A DNA stretch of 64,000 nucleotides from Rhizobium sp. WYJ-E13 (GTDB lineage: Bacteria; Pseudomonadota; Alphaproteobacteria; Rhizobiales; Rhizobiaceae), in NCBI RefSeq assembly GCF_018987265.1, contig NZ_CP076854.1:186001-250000 (forward strand). Direction: 5' to 3'. This document shows, piece by piece, positions 1-7,997 of the stretch (position 1 is the stretch's first letter; every line of letters starts with the position of its first letter). The notes beneath the pieces were generated by a model. The model saw only the letters and a list, made by a program, of their open reading frames with translations, was not told where the DNA came from and made no database searches. The translations under genes and the position numbers were made by a program.

Positions 1-74
1 AAGCGTTCGGACTCTGGGGCGATCGAAAGATCGATGGTTTGACATATCAGGAAAACATGCGCAGCGAATGGTAA
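1..74 (+). CDS. Type II antitoxin, 3' end only (VapB-like)
   Basis: Only the last 23 codons lie inside the window, in the frame beginning at base 3 and ending with TAA at 72-74. The visible tail reads AFGLWGDRKIDGLTYQENMR then SEW. This AFGLW...DGL.YQ...R.EW pattern is what I recognise from the C-termini of short VapB-type antitoxins. The stop overlaps the toxin start by 7 bases, the usual translationally coupled antitoxin-toxin order. The DNA-binding N-terminal part is outside the window, so its fold cannot be judged. Confidence 0.7.
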   Translation, partial: AFGLWGDRKIDGLTYQENMRSEW

Positions 75-433
75 AGTCTCTGTTCGACACCAATGTTTTG
101 ATCGACTATCTCAACGCAGTTCCGCAAGCGCGAGACGAACTGACAAGATATCGCGAAAAGGCGATTAGCATTATCACCTGGATGGAGGTACTCGTCGGCG
201 CCAAGCCTGAGGTGGCAATCGGAACGCGCGCTTTCCTGGCTGGCTTTGCAGTAATCGCTGTCGATGACGCCATAGCCGAACGAGCAGTATCTCTGCGACA
301 GCTTCATCGTATCAAGCTTCCAGATGCCATCATCTGGGCAACAGCCAATGTTCACTCGATGTTGCTGATCACCCGAAACACGAAGGATTTCCCTCGCGAA
401 ATGCCGGACATACGGATGCCTTACGAAATCTGA
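68..433 (+). CDS. vapC: PIN-domain toxin, VapC family
   Basis: A 121-residue PIN-domain ribonuclease, the toxin half of a VapBC type II system. The N-terminal DTNVLIDYL carries the first conserved acidic residue. An internal SIITWMEVLVGA matches the S.IT..EL.G segment. The C-terminal LPDAIIWATA and LLITRNTKDF supply further acidic positions of the Mg-binding pocket. Length fits VapC (about 120-140 aa). The ATG at 68 overlaps the antitoxin stop, so the two are coupled. VapC toxins usually cleave initiator tRNA or rRNA loops and are held inactive by VapB. The pair may stabilise the region against loss, which is inference. Confidence 0.88.
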   Translation: MVKSLFDTNVLIDYLNAVPQARDELTRYREKAISIITWMEVLVGAKPEVAIGTRAFLAGFAVIAVDDAIAERAVSLRQLHRIKLPDAIIWATANVHSMLLITRNTKDFPREMPDIRMPYEI

Positions 434-745
434 CCGCAATGTCTGTGCTGTTACCAGCCGCGTTAGCAGGTGTGAATCAGCGCCGAAGGTTGACACCTGA
501 CAAAAGGCTGCAAGCACATGAATGTTCACGCAAAATCTCGATCTAGGTGTGGTCGTCATTGGCGCCGATCGTGCCCCCTCTCGATTTCCATTTCGTATTC
601 GTAAATCAATGCCTTGCGTAAAGAGCGGCAGGGGATCAGCATTGGGCGCTGATTCACACACCAGATGGGTGGCGCGTACTTTTCCCCGCGATCTTTGCAC
701 CGTGAGGGCGGCGTCGACTACGGCAGGCTTCAGGGAACCCCTCCT
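434..745. other. Gene-free stretch holding an IS21-like terminal-repeat element
   Basis: No convincing gene lies between the toxin stop and the next gene. Short open frames on both strands have no recognisable motifs and no ribosome binding sites. The stretch is mostly taken up by the 188-bp inverted-repeat element at 471-658. The remaining 87 bases lead to the converging stop of the binding-protein-like gene, and I see no clear terminator there. Confidence 0.6.
471..658. mobile_element. 188-bp MITE-like element or internally deleted IS21-family remnant
   Basis: The left end starts TGTGAATCAGCGCC at 471. The right end finishes with its exact reverse complement, GGCGCTGATTCACA, at 645-658. 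The similarity continues inward imperfectly to about 28-30 bases (GAAGGTTGACACCTG against CAATGCTGATCCCCTG on the opposite strand). TG...CA termini and roughly 30-bp imperfect inverted repeats are typical of IS21-family elements. No transposase or helper ATPase is encoded between the ends, so this is either a MITE or a deletion derivative. No clear target-site duplication is visible. Confidence 0.5.
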
Positions 746-1438
746 TCAACGCCGCCTACCTCTGCCGACATCCGCGCCACCGAGCCGCCGCACGAAGTCT
801 GCGAAGAAGAGCGAGGCGTTCGTGGCCCGTTTGTGTACCGCGATCGTCTGAGGAATTCGCGAAAACAGTCCATCTACCACCCGGAAGCCTTCCATCCGCT
901 GCGAGGCGTTTAAGAGGAATTCTGTCAGCCCAGCCGCCGCGTCGCATTCTCGGTCGGCGAGAAAGTCGAGGGCCGCCGCGGGGCTGTCGACATGGAGCAC
1001 CGTCGCTCGCTTGAGTGTTCGTTCAAGCTGCTTCGTATAGGCGGCGCTACGCGCGGAAGCGATGCGAATTCCGTTGGAATCCAGCTCGCCCGCCGTCCGG
1101 TAGGGTGAAGTCACTGGAACCAGGTAGGTGGCCTCGACCGAGATGTAGGGAGGCGAGAAGCTGAAGCGATCGGTTCTTGACGGGTCAGACGCGATGAAGG
1201 CGATGTCCCACTCGCCGCCATCAGCAGCGGAAAGAATATCCGCGGCCGATCCGTATCGTCTAAGGGAAAGCTCCTGACTAAGTTCATGGGCGATTCTAGC
1301 CGCAATTTCCGCGCTCGGGCCTAACAAGGCGCCGGCGTTTTCGTCCCAGCGAATCAACGCTGCGTTCGACATGTTGACGGCAGCTCTAATAGGTCCGGTC
1401 GGCGCTATCTCCGACCGGACCTTATCCAAGGTGAACAT
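746..1438 (-). CDS. Periplasmic-binding-fold protein without signal peptide
   Basis: A 230-residue protein resembling family 3 (polar amino acid) solute-binding proteins: GEWDIAFIASDPSRTDRFSF, then PPYISVEATYLVP, then a GIRIAS hinge and ECDAAAG. The N-terminus (MFTLDKVRSEIAPTG) is hydrophilic and has no export signal, so it probably stays in the cytoplasm. It is the last gene of the leftward arm, 11 bases after the aldolase. Members of this cytosolic subgroup are usually annotated as transporter binding proteins. Given the location, a ligand sensor or a small-molecule dehydratase/isomerase (as in PheC-type enzymes) is equally possible. The last 10 residues are arginine/glycine-rich and diverge from the family. 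Confidence 0.72.
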   Translation of the reverse strand: MFTLDKVRSEIAPTGPIRAAVNMSNAALIRWDENAGALLGPSAEIAARIAHELSQELSLRRYGSAADILSAADGGEWDIAFIASDPSRTDRFSFSPPYISVEATYLVPVTSPYRTAGELDSNGIRIASARSAAYTKQLERTLKRATVLHVDSPAAALDFLADRECDAAAGLTEFLLNASQRMEGFRVVDGLFSRIPQTIAVHKRATNASLFFADFVRRLGGADVGRGRRR

Positions 1439-1449
1439 GCTGTGTCTCC

Positions 1450-2214
1450 CTAGCGCGAAAACCTTGACGCCAGTGCTTCCGATCCTCTGGCAAGGAGAGC
1501 AATGTCGACGCCAACTGCCGTGAACAGTGTTCCCTGTGCGATGCAGCGAGCCGCAAACTTCTCGTCAGCCGTCAAGATGCCCGAAGGCTTGCCGACCGCC
1601 TTCAAGCGCTCGATCGCATTCTCGATTGCCGAGACTACCTCGGGATGTCCCGGTTGGCCGGGATAACCGAGGCTGGCGGCAAGGTCCGCCGGACCGATGA
1701 AGATCCCGTCGACTCCATCGACCTCTGCAATGGCTTCAAGCTGATCGAGCGCCTCTCGTGTTTCGATCTGCAGCAAGAGGCAGATTTCCTGTTCGGCGGT
1801 CTGTGCGTAGTTCGGCACGCGCCCGAAACGGGTGGCGCGGGTGAGGGCGGATACGCCGCGGATACCGCGCGGTGCGTAGCGCGCGGCGGCCACGGCCGCC
1901 TTCGCCTCCTGTTCATTCTGCACATATGGAATGAGAAGCGTCTGGACGCCGATATCCAGAAAGCGCTTGATCAATACAGGGTCGTTGGAAGCCGGGCGCA
2001 CCACGGGGGCGACGTCGTACGGCGCAACCGCCTGCAACTGTGGAAGTACAGTGAGGACGTCGCTGGGAGAATGCTCGGTATCGAAAAGCAGCCAGTCGAA
2101 ACCGGACGGTGCGACGATTTCCGCTGCGTAGCTGCCCGGAAGGCCGCACCACAGCCCGATCTGACTTTGACCGGCCCGGAGTTTCCGCTTGAACCTGTTG
2201 ACGGGGAGTTCCAT
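1450..2214 (-). CDS. HpcH/HpaI-type 2-oxo-4-hydroxy acid aldolase
   Basis: A 254-residue class II pyruvate aldolase. It matches HpaI in length and motifs: [14 protein letters not shown] near the N-terminus, LLFDTEHSP with the catalytic Asp/His around 45-48, VVRPASNDP with the substrate-binding Arg, QIETREAL (metal Glu) near 150 and [12 protein letters not shown] (metal Asp) near 175. The family reversibly splits 4-hydroxy-2-oxoheptanedioate or related acids to pyruvate plus an aldehyde. It lies 7 bases after the hydratase gene, the normal hydratase-aldolase order of lower meta-pathways. The exact substrate cannot be read from sequence because these aldolases are promiscuous. Confidence 0.9.
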   Translation of the reverse strand: MELPVNRFKRKLRAGQSQIGLWCGLPGSYAAEIVAPSGFDWLLFDTEHSPSDVLTVLPQLQAVAPYDVAPVVRPASNDPVLIKRFLDIGVQTLLIPYVQNEQEAKAAVAAARYAPRGIRGVSALTRATRFGRVPNYAQTAEQEICLLLQIETREALDQLEAIAEVDGVDGIFIGPADLAASLGYPGQPGHPEVVSAIENAIERLKAVGKPSGILTADEKFAARCIAQGTLFTAVGVDIALLARGSEALASRFSR

Positions 2215-2221
2215 TGGATCC

Positions 2222-3004
2222 TCACACGAACGAGACGCCGATCGAGCCGACGGGGCCGTAATCGGCCTGGATCACGTCGCCCTGGGCGATGTCCACAGGG
2301 CGGGTGAAAGAGCCGGCCAGCACGATCTGTCCCTTTTTCAAACCGTCGCCCACCGCATGGAGCTTGTTTACCAACCACGCGATCCCGGCTGCCGGATGGC
2401 CCATGATCGCTGCAGAAACACCGGATTCCTCGATAATGCCGTTCTTCGAGAGGGTTGCGCCCACCCAGCGGATGTCGAGGTCCATTGGACGAATGATGCG
2501 GCCCCCTACGACGATCGCCCCAAAAGCGGCATTGTCAGCGATCGTATCGGTGATCGCCCTCGGAACCTCGGTGCGATAGTCGATGATCTCGAGAGCCGGG
2601 ACTACGAATTCAGTTGCCCTCATCACGTCGTAGATCCGCGTACCTGGTCCCTCGAGATCCTCGCCCATCACAAAGGCGAGCTCGACTTCGAGGCGGGGCT
2701 TGATAAAAAGGTCCGCCTTGATCTGTGCTCCGTCGTTGTAGAGCGCGTCATCGAGGATGACACCATAGTCGGGCTCGGTCATCTTGGATGCCATCTGCAT
2801 CGCGCGCGACGTAAGGCCGATCTTGTGGCCTACGACCCGAGCACCCTTCGCAATCCGAGCCTCCGCCCAGAGCGCTTGAATGTTGTAGGCATCGTCAAGC
2901 TCCAGACCGGGATAGGTCTTGCTCGGTTGAACGATTGGCTTGCGGTCGGTTTCTGCTTTCAGAAGGGCGTTGGCCGCCTCTCGGCGTTCCTGTTCTGTGA
3001 TCAT
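2222..3004 (-). CDS. 2-oxo-hept-4-ene-1,7-dioate hydratase-like enzyme (FAH superfamily)
   Basis: A 260-residue protein of the HpaH/MhpD hydratase family, which adds water to 2-oxo-4-enoate acids ahead of an aldolase. Motifs are [12 protein letters not shown], the metal-binding [21 protein letters not shown] and [12 protein letters not shown], and the C-terminal [18 protein letters not shown] chose the ATG at 3004 ([10 protein letters not shown]). Longer in-frame starts upstream would run into the dioxygenase coding end and have no matching family sequence. Decarboxylases of the same fold are close relatives, so hydratase against 4-oxalocrotonate-type decarboxylase is not settled. The downstream HpaI-type aldolase favours hydratase. 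Confidence 0.86.
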   Translation of the reverse strand: MITEQERREAANALLKAETDRKPIVQPSKTYPGLELDDAYNIQALWAEARIAKGARVVGHKIGLTSRAMQMASKMTEPDYGVILDDALYNDGAQIKADLFIKPRLEVELAFVMGEDLEGPGTRIYDVMRATEFVVPALEIIDYRTEVPRAITDTIADNAAFGAIVVGGRIIRPMDLDIRWVGATLSKNGIIEESGVSAAIMGHPAAGIAWLVNKLHAVGDGLKKGQIVLAGSFTRPVDIAQGDVIQADYGPVGSIGVSFV

Positions 3005-3024
3005 GGGTTCGGCTCTGTCGTTGA

Positions 3025-3918
3025 CTATTTGATTGGTGGACGCGGCAGCACGGCTTCGCCGGGCTCCATGACGTAGGTGTAGTCGAGCGAGTACCACGGG
3101 CCGTCGACGCCCGGTTCGGACGGATGCGGTTCGTCATGGCGGACGAAGTCGCCGGTCAGGGCTGTCGTCACTCCAAACTGGACGTCGGAATCGATGTTCG
3201 GATCGCTTGGATCGAAGACCTGGGAAATCAGCGTCTTGTATCCCTGCTTGAAGATCAGGGCGTGAAGATGCGCTGGTCGGTAGGGGTGACGTCCCTGCGC
3301 CTTAAGCAGTCGGCCGACGACGCCGTCGACCGGGATCGGGTATCCGACCATCTTCACGGTGCTGAACCAGAAGCGGCCGTCGGCATCCGTGGTGAACTTG
3401 CCCCTAAGGTTCATCTCAGCCTGATCGGGATCCTGGTTTTCATAGAGTCCAACAGGAGAAGCATGCCAGACGTCGACCTCGGCACCCGCGATCGGCCTGC
3501 CGTCCCGGTCTACCACCTTGGCGCGGACATAGAGTGGCGTGCCTGGCGTGTCGGAGCGGATGATCGTACCGCCGTTTTCGACACGGGGAGAGTTCAGGCG
3601 CCAGAACGGGCCGAGAAGAGACTGCGACGTCTCTGTCTGGCCGCTGTCGCCGTTGTTCAAAAGGCAAACCAGCGAAGATACGCCGAGAGATCCGGCCATG
3701 AGAACGAACTCGTTGTGGCTGTCCGTTTGCAGTTGTCCGATCTCGTTTAGTATCGCCGTAGCTTCGCGGAACTCGACTTCGGACAATCTCACCTCCCGCA
3801 CGAATGCATGGAGATGCTTCACCATCGCGACGAGGATCTCTCGCAGACGTGGATCCTCGGTTTTGTTCATTGCCGCGAGGACAGCAGGTGTCAGCTCGCT
3901 TTCGGTTTTTATGGCCAT
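3025..3918 (-). CDS. Intradiol ring-cleavage dioxygenase (catechol/hydroxyquinol type), first of three
   Basis: A 297-residue non-haem Fe(III) dioxygenase with an N-terminal helical dimerisation domain (about 1-100) and a C-terminal beta-sandwich. The four iron ligands are present: Tyr159 in VGLYENQ, Tyr193 in VGYPIPVDG, and His217 and His219 in RPAHLH. The family opens catechols between the hydroxyls to give muconates. The start is ATG 3918 (MAIKTES), preceded by GGGAGGT at good spacing; a longer TTG start at 3933 would swallow that site. It heads the leftward operon, divergent from the GntR gene. Its partners are meta-pathway enzymes rather than a maleylacetate reductase, so the ring substrate is uncertain. 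Confidence 0.9.
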   Translation of the reverse strand: MAIKTESELTPAVLAAMNKTEDPRLREILVAMVKHLHAFVREVRLSEVEFREATAILNEIGQLQTDSHNEFVLMAGSLGVSSLVCLLNNGDSGQTETSQSLLGPFWRLNSPRVENGGTIIRSDTPGTPLYVRAKVVDRDGRPIAGAEVDVWHASPVGLYENQDPDQAEMNLRGKFTTDADGRFWFSTVKMVGYPIPVDGVVGRLLKAQGRHPYRPAHLHALIFKQGYKTLISQVFDPSDPNIDSDVQFGVTTALTGDFVRHDEPHPSEPGVDGPWYSLDYTYVMEPGEAVLPRPPIK

Positions 3919-3951
3919 AGGGCTACCTCCCAATGATGCCGACTATTAAAA

Positions 3952-3963
3952 ATAATCGATTAT
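3952..3963. promoter_or_regulatory. Palindromic operator candidate 1 for the GntR regulator
   Basis: ATAATCGATTAT is a perfect 12-bp palindrome, 34 bases upstream of the leftward dioxygenase start. A copy with one mismatch lies in the promoter of the divergent GntR gene. Short A/T-flanked palindromes of this size are normal targets of FCD-type GntR repressors. The assignment to this regulator is inference from position. Confidence 0.5.
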
Positions 3964-4105
3964 CTGTCAATGAACGTTACGACGACTTTTTCCGTCGGTG
4001 CGGAGGAAATCAATCTAATATCTAATTAATTTATTGAATTAGCTATACTAATCCACGAAGTAAACGGGCCACAGCTAGCGAAAACGAGTTCAACTGCATT
4101 TCTCG

Positions 4106-4134
4106 TTGACATAAATAATCGTTTATCATATCGA
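4106..4134 (+). promoter_or_regulatory. Predicted GntR promoter with operator candidate 2 in its spacer
   Basis: A perfect -35 box TTGACA (4106-4111) is followed 17 bases later by TATCGA (4129-4134), a weak -10. Between them sits ATAATCGTTTAT (4115-4126), one mismatch from the palindrome at 3952. A regulator bound there would block polymerase, so the right-hand operon is probably autoregulated by its first gene. Promoter placement is by eye. Confidence 0.45.
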
Positions 4135-4171
4135 TCATCGACAGTTGATCAAAATCGCCAGAGGAGTAGGG

Positions 4172-4909
4172 ATGAGCTCGACCGACGATAATGCCCCTGC
4201 GCCAATGACAGACGAGGAGACAGCGTCCGCGGGCTTTTCCGATGATGGCAAGAACACCATCGGAAGCCAGTTGGCGTCGCGTCTGCGCGAGGCGATCATC
4301 TCTGGCGAGCTGGAGGCGGGCAGCAAGATCAATCTCGACAAGGCGCGCCGCACGTTCAACGTCAGCTTAAGCCCTCTGAGGGAGGGGCTTGCCCGCCTCA
4401 TCTCCGACGGCCTGGTGGAGTTTCATGACAACCGTGGCTATCGCGTAGCTCCGATCTCGCTGGCGAATCTGGAAGAAATCACGACGCTCCGCGAAGAGCT
4501 CGAAGTCTTCGCGCTGCGGGAATCCATACGTCTCGGTGATGTCGAGTGGGAGAGCAATATAATGCGCTCGCTCCATCGCCTGAACCGCACGGATCGAGAT
4601 GCCTCACGGCCTGAGACGCTCGAGCAATGGGAGGCTCTTCACCGGGAATTCCATCTCACACTCATTTCCGGTTGCGGAAAACCGCTTCTGTTGCATTTCT
4701 GTGGCCTCTTGCTGAACCTGAATGATCGATACCGCCGGGTTTTCCTCATCAGGACTTCCGGCGACCGGAACGTCGGGCAGGAGCACAGCGAGATTGCGCA
4801 AGGGGCGGTTGCGCGGGATATCGACTACGCCAGCGAGAAACTGCGACAGCACATCCACCGCACTGGGACGAACCTTCGAAATCATCTCGCGACGAAAGGG
4901 ATCGTGTGA
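4172..4909 (+). CDS. GntR-family transcriptional regulator, FCD subfamily
   Basis: A 245-residue regulator. Residues from about 30 to 100 form a winged helix (SQLASRLREAIISGELEAGS, then SLSPLREGLARLISDGLV and NRGYRVAPIS). The rest is an all-helical FCD ligand domain with the metal-site pattern REELEVFALRESIR, WEALHREFHLTL and LRQHIHRTGTNL. The start is ATG 4172 because GAGGAG lies 6 bases upstream; an earlier TTG has no site. FCD regulators commonly bind carboxylic-acid inducers, fitting control of both arms of this locus. Its TGA overlaps the next ATG (TGATG), so it is the first gene of the right-hand operon. Confidence 0.9.
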   Translation: MSSTDDNAPAPMTDEETASAGFSDDGKNTIGSQLASRLREAIISGELEAGSKINLDKARRTFNVSLSPLREGLARLISDGLVEFHDNRGYRVAPISLANLEEITTLREELEVFALRESIRLGDVEWESNIMRSLHRLNRTDRDASRPETLEQWEALHREFHLTLISGCGKPLLLHFCGLLLNLNDRYRRVFLIRTSGDRNVGQEHSEIAQGAVARDIDYASEKLRQHIHRTGTNLRNHLATKGIV

Positions 4910-5730
4910 TGGCGGCGCCTGGATCAAAATCAGAGCAACAGATTGGCGTAGCGCACTTCTCTGCCATCTCCCTGACGCCGAGCGATTTTGCGAAGGCCGC
5001 AGCGCGGGCAGGCTTTTCCAGAATTGGACTGCGGCTTAATCCGGCTTTTCCTGGAGCGCCGTACTACGAGCTGCCTGTAGGCGGCCACGCAGCGGACGAA
5101 TTGAAAGCCGTGCTGCGCGGCGAAGCGGTCGAGGTCTTCGATATCGAGTTCTTTGTCATCGACCCCTCGTTCAACGCCTCGTCTCAGGAACCGATAATGG
5201 CTGCGGCGGCCAACATTGGGGCCAAGCGTCTAAGCGTGTGCGGCGACGATCCGGAGCAGAATAGGCTGCAGTCGAACTTCACCGAATTCTGCGTCCTTGC
5301 AAGCGGCTACGGATTGGCGGTCGATATCGAGAACATGGGTTGGCGGACGGTCAGAACGTTCGCTGACAGCGTCAATCTCCTGAAATCGAGCGGTGCACCC
5401 AATGCCGGGGCACTTGTCGACGGAGTGCATTTCTTCAGGAACGGCGGAACGTTGACGTCGCTGCGCGCCGAGATCGGCAGGGTCAAGCACGTCCAGTTGT
5501 GCGACGTCGCCGGACCCGCTCCCACCACGGCCGAGGCCATGATTGCGGAGGCCCGAGGCAAACGTCTTGCCCCCGGCGAGGGCGAATTGCCCTTGGGCGA
5601 ACTGATCGCAATAGCCGATGGGGCCGCGTCGATCTCGGTCGAAGTGCCTCTTTCAGGCTCGGCGGACGTGGAGGAGCATTTGAAGCGGCTGTTCGAAGGG
5701 GCGTCACGAATATTTAAGCCGGATCAGTGA
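4909..5730 (+). CDS. TIM-barrel sugar phosphate isomerase/epimerase-family protein, possible 3-dehydroshikimate dehydratase
   Basis: A 273-residue member of the xylose-isomerase-like TIM-barrel family. It shows FAKAAARAGFSRIGLR near the N-terminus, a VFDIEFFVID strand, AVDIENMGWRTV with the metal Glu, ALVDGVHFFRNGG, VKHVQLCDVAG and a late APGEGELPLGELI. The closing strand carries ISVEVPL. The ATG at 4909 overlaps the regulator stop. Bacterial 3-dehydroshikimate dehydratases of the AsbF/QuiC kind share this fold. Shikimate dehydrogenase and dehydroquinase sit in the same operon, so a dehydratase making a dihydroxybenzoate is an attractive inference. Isomerase or epimerase activity on a cyclitol or sugar acid remains possible. 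Confidence 0.78.
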   Translation: MAAPGSKSEQQIGVAHFSAISLTPSDFAKAAARAGFSRIGLRLNPAFPGAPYYELPVGGHAADELKAVLRGEAVEVFDIEFFVIDPSFNASSQEPIMAAAANIGAKRLSVCGDDPEQNRLQSNFTEFCVLASGYGLAVDIENMGWRTVRTFADSVNLLKSSGAPNAGALVDGVHFFRNGGTLTSLRAEIGRVKHVQLCDVAGPAPTTAEAMIAEARGKRLAPGEGELPLGELIAIADGAASISVEVPLSGSADVEEHLKRLFEGASRIFKPDQ

Positions 5731-5780
5731 TCCCGGCGCCGGCGAGGCGAAAAGCCACGCCGAGTGGAGGAAGCCAACAC

Positions 5781-6449
5781 ATGGGTTACACGTTTGATTT
5801 TGGTGCGGTCTTCGACCGCGCCCCGGAATTGTTTTGGGGTTCGCTTGGAACATTGGGTCTCGCCTTCGCCGGGATGCTGCTCGCTCTCGTGATCGGAATC
5901 CTGGGCGTTGCAGTGAGAACGTCGAAGATCGCGTGGGTTCGCGCTCCCGTCATCGCGTTCGTCGAAGTCGTCCGCAACACGCCGTTTCTGGTGCAGATCT
6001 TCTTCATCTACTTCGCCCTTCCGCTTATGGGCATCCGCCTCAACCCGACGATCACCGCAATCATCGCGCTGGGGATCAACGGAGGTGCCTACGCCATCGA
6101 GATCATCCGCGGGGGCGTTGAGAGCATCAGCAAGGGACAGATCGAAGCTGGGTTTGCGCTCGGGCTGCACAAGGCTGACGTCTTCCGCCTCATCGTTCTC
6201 AAGCCGGCATTGCGAGCGATCTACCCGTCTTTGACGAGCCAATTCGTGATGCTGACCTTGACCACTTCGGTGTGCACCTCGATCGCCGCATATGAGCTGA
6301 CATCCGCGGCGCAACGCATCGAGTCAGATACGTTCCGAAGCTTCGAAGTCTACTTCACGGTGACCGCAATCTACCTGGTCATCTCAAGCTTAATGATGGG
6401 AATCTTCGCTTTGATATCCCGTTCCTACTTTAACTATCCGACTCGATAG
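5781..6449 (+). CDS. Polar amino-acid-type ABC transporter permease 1 (HisM/GltJ family)
   Basis: A 222-residue inner-membrane permease with a hydrophobic first helix (LFWGSLGTLGLAFAGMLLAL) and the family pattern EVVRNTPFLVQIFFIYF. The EAA loop is present as GQIEAGFALGLHKADVFRLI. ATG 5781 (MGYTFD) follows GTGGAGG at 9 bases; an upstream in-frame start adds 18 residues without a site. It pairs with the next permease, a binding protein and an ATPase into one importer. Although the family is named for amino acids, several members carry organic or opine-like acids, and the location suggests a carboxylated ring compound. Confidence 0.92.
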   Translation: MGYTFDFGAVFDRAPELFWGSLGTLGLAFAGMLLALVIGILGVAVRTSKIAWVRAPVIAFVEVVRNTPFLVQIFFIYFALPLMGIRLNPTITAIIALGINGGAYAIEIIRGGVESISKGQIEAGFALGLHKADVFRLIVLKPALRAIYPSLTSQFVMLTLTTSVCTSIAAYELTSAAQRIESDTFRSFEVYFTVTAIYLVISSLMMGIFALISRSYFNYPTR

Positions 6450-6458
6450 GAGGCGCTC

Positions 6459-7109
6459 ATGGGTCCCATTGGCGAAAACGAGCTGTTCTTCCTCCTGCAG
6501 GGTCTGAAATGGACCGTATTGCTGGCGATCATCGGGTTCATTGGCGGAGGCGTATTCGGCATTTTGATCGCACTTGTGCGCACGTCGAAGCATCAGTTCG
6601 CCCGGCTTGCATCATCCGGCTATATCGCGCTCTTCCAGGGCACGCCGCTCCTGATGCAGCTCTTTGTCGTCTACTACGGCGTTGCCTTGCTTGGCATCGA
6701 CGTCAACGCCTGGGTCGCAGTCGCGATCGCCTTCACTCTCCACGCGAGCGCCTTCCTCGGTGAGATATGGCGAGGCTCGATTGAAGCCGTTCCCAAAGGG
6801 CAGACCGAAGCCGCGAACGCTCTTGGCCTGCATTATGTCTCCCGAATGAGGGACGTGGTTCTGCCACAGGCTTTGAAGATCTCGATGCCCGCGACTATCG
6901 GCTTTCTTGTGCAGCTCATTAAGGGGACGTCGCTTGCGGCGATCGTGGGCTTCATCGAGCTGACCCGCGCTGGCCAGATCATATCGAACCAGACCTACCG
7001 CCCGCTGCTCGTCTTCGGGATCGTCGGAATAATCTACTTCATGATTTGCTGGCCTCTCTCCCATGTCGGGAGCGGCCTCGAGAAACGGATGGCAAAAGCC
7101 GCCCGCTAA
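6459..7109 (+). CDS. Polar amino-acid-type ABC transporter permease 2
   Basis: A 216-residue permease, the partner of the preceding gene and nine bases after it, with GGAGG just upstream of the ATG. It has the expected SGYIALFQGTPLLMQLFVVY segment and an EAA loop (GQTEAANALGLHYVSRMRDV) that contacts the ATPase. Five hydrophobic stretches fit the family. It ends 44 bases before the binding-protein start. As part of a two-permease heterodimer it forms the translocation path for the ligand delivered by the protein encoded at 7154-7978. Confidence 0.92.
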   Translation: MGPIGENELFFLLQGLKWTVLLAIIGFIGGGVFGILIALVRTSKHQFARLASSGYIALFQGTPLLMQLFVVYYGVALLGIDVNAWVAVAIAFTLHASAFLGEIWRGSIEAVPKGQTEAANALGLHYVSRMRDVVLPQALKISMPATIGFLVQLIKGTSLAAIVGFIELTRAGQIISNQTYRPLLVFGIVGIIYFMICWPLSHVGSGLEKRMAKAAR

Positions 7110-7153
7110 GCCTGCTTCGGGAGAAGCAAACAGCACAAGAGGAGGAAAGTGTA

Positions 7154-7978
7154 ATGAATACCAATCGCAGGAAATTTCTCGGTCTAGCGCTGGCGACCGC
7201 TACCTTCGCCACCGTTGGCGCCGCGGCAGCCACCGCGGCATCTGTCGAGGAGATTAAGTCGAAGGGAACGCTCGTCGTGGGCATCCAAGGTGACAACGCG
7301 CCTTGGGGCTTTGTGAACTCGAGCGGCAAACAGGACGGCTTTGACGCCGACGTGGCGACGCTGTTCGCCAAGGAACTCGGCGTGAAGGTCCAGTTCCAAC
7401 CGCTCGCGGTGGCCAACCGTATTCCCGCGCTGACGACCGGCAAGGTCGATATTCTCTTCGCCACGATGGCGATGACGGAAGAGCGCGCCAAGTCGATCCA
7501 GTACAGCAAGCCTTATGCGGCCAACACGATTTCGCTTTATGCCGCCAAAGCCGACGCCGTGAAATCGCCGGCCGACGTGGCTGGTTGGGAAATCGCCGTG
7601 CCGAAGTCCAGCTCGCAGGACAAGGCCGTAACCGACGCGGTCGGATCGACGGCCACCATTCGCCGCTTCGACGATGACGCGGCCACTATCCAGGCCCTGA
7701 TTTCCGGACAGGTAAAGGCAGTGGGTGGCAATCAGTTCTACGGGCAGAGGCTGGATGCAGCCAGCGCCGGCACCTATGAACGAAAGATCAACTTCCTGAC
7801 GACTTATAACGGCGTGGGAACGCGACTCGGCGAGAAGGACTGGAACGAGACGGTCAACGCGTTCCTCGACAAGATCAAGGGCAACGGCGAACTCGCGGCC
7901 ATCACCAAGAAATGGATGGCAATCGATCTTCCCACGTTCCCTGAATCCATCCCCAACATCCCGTTTACGGTCAAGTAA
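7154..7978 (+). CDS. ABC transporter substrate-binding protein, family 3
   Basis: A 274-residue exported binding protein. The first 29 residues form a signal sequence with a twin-arginine-like start (NRRKFLGLAL) and an AxA-type cleavage region (AAAATAAS). The mature part has GTLVVGIQGDNAPWGF, GFDADVATLFAKELGV, VDILFATMAMTEERA and GQVKAVGGNQF, typical of amino-acid-type proteins. ATG 7154 follows GAGGAGGAAAG. It captures the substrate for the permease pair and ATPase. The binding pocket cannot be assigned by eye. The surrounding genes suggest shikimate, quinate or a related hydroxy-acid, which is inference. Confidence 0.92.
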   Translation: MNTNRRKFLGLALATATFATVGAAAATAASVEEIKSKGTLVVGIQGDNAPWGFVNSSGKQDGFDADVATLFAKELGVKVQFQPLAVANRIPALTTGKVDILFATMAMTEERAKSIQYSKPYAANTISLYAAKADAVKSPADVAGWEIAVPKSSSQDKAVTDAVGSTATIRRFDDDAATIQALISGQVKAVGGNQFYGQRLDAASAGTYERKINFLTTYNGVGTRLGEKDWNETVNAFLDKIKGNGELAAITKKWMAIDLPTFPESIPNIPFTVK

Positions 7979-7997
7979 AGCATAAATGGAGGGCGCC

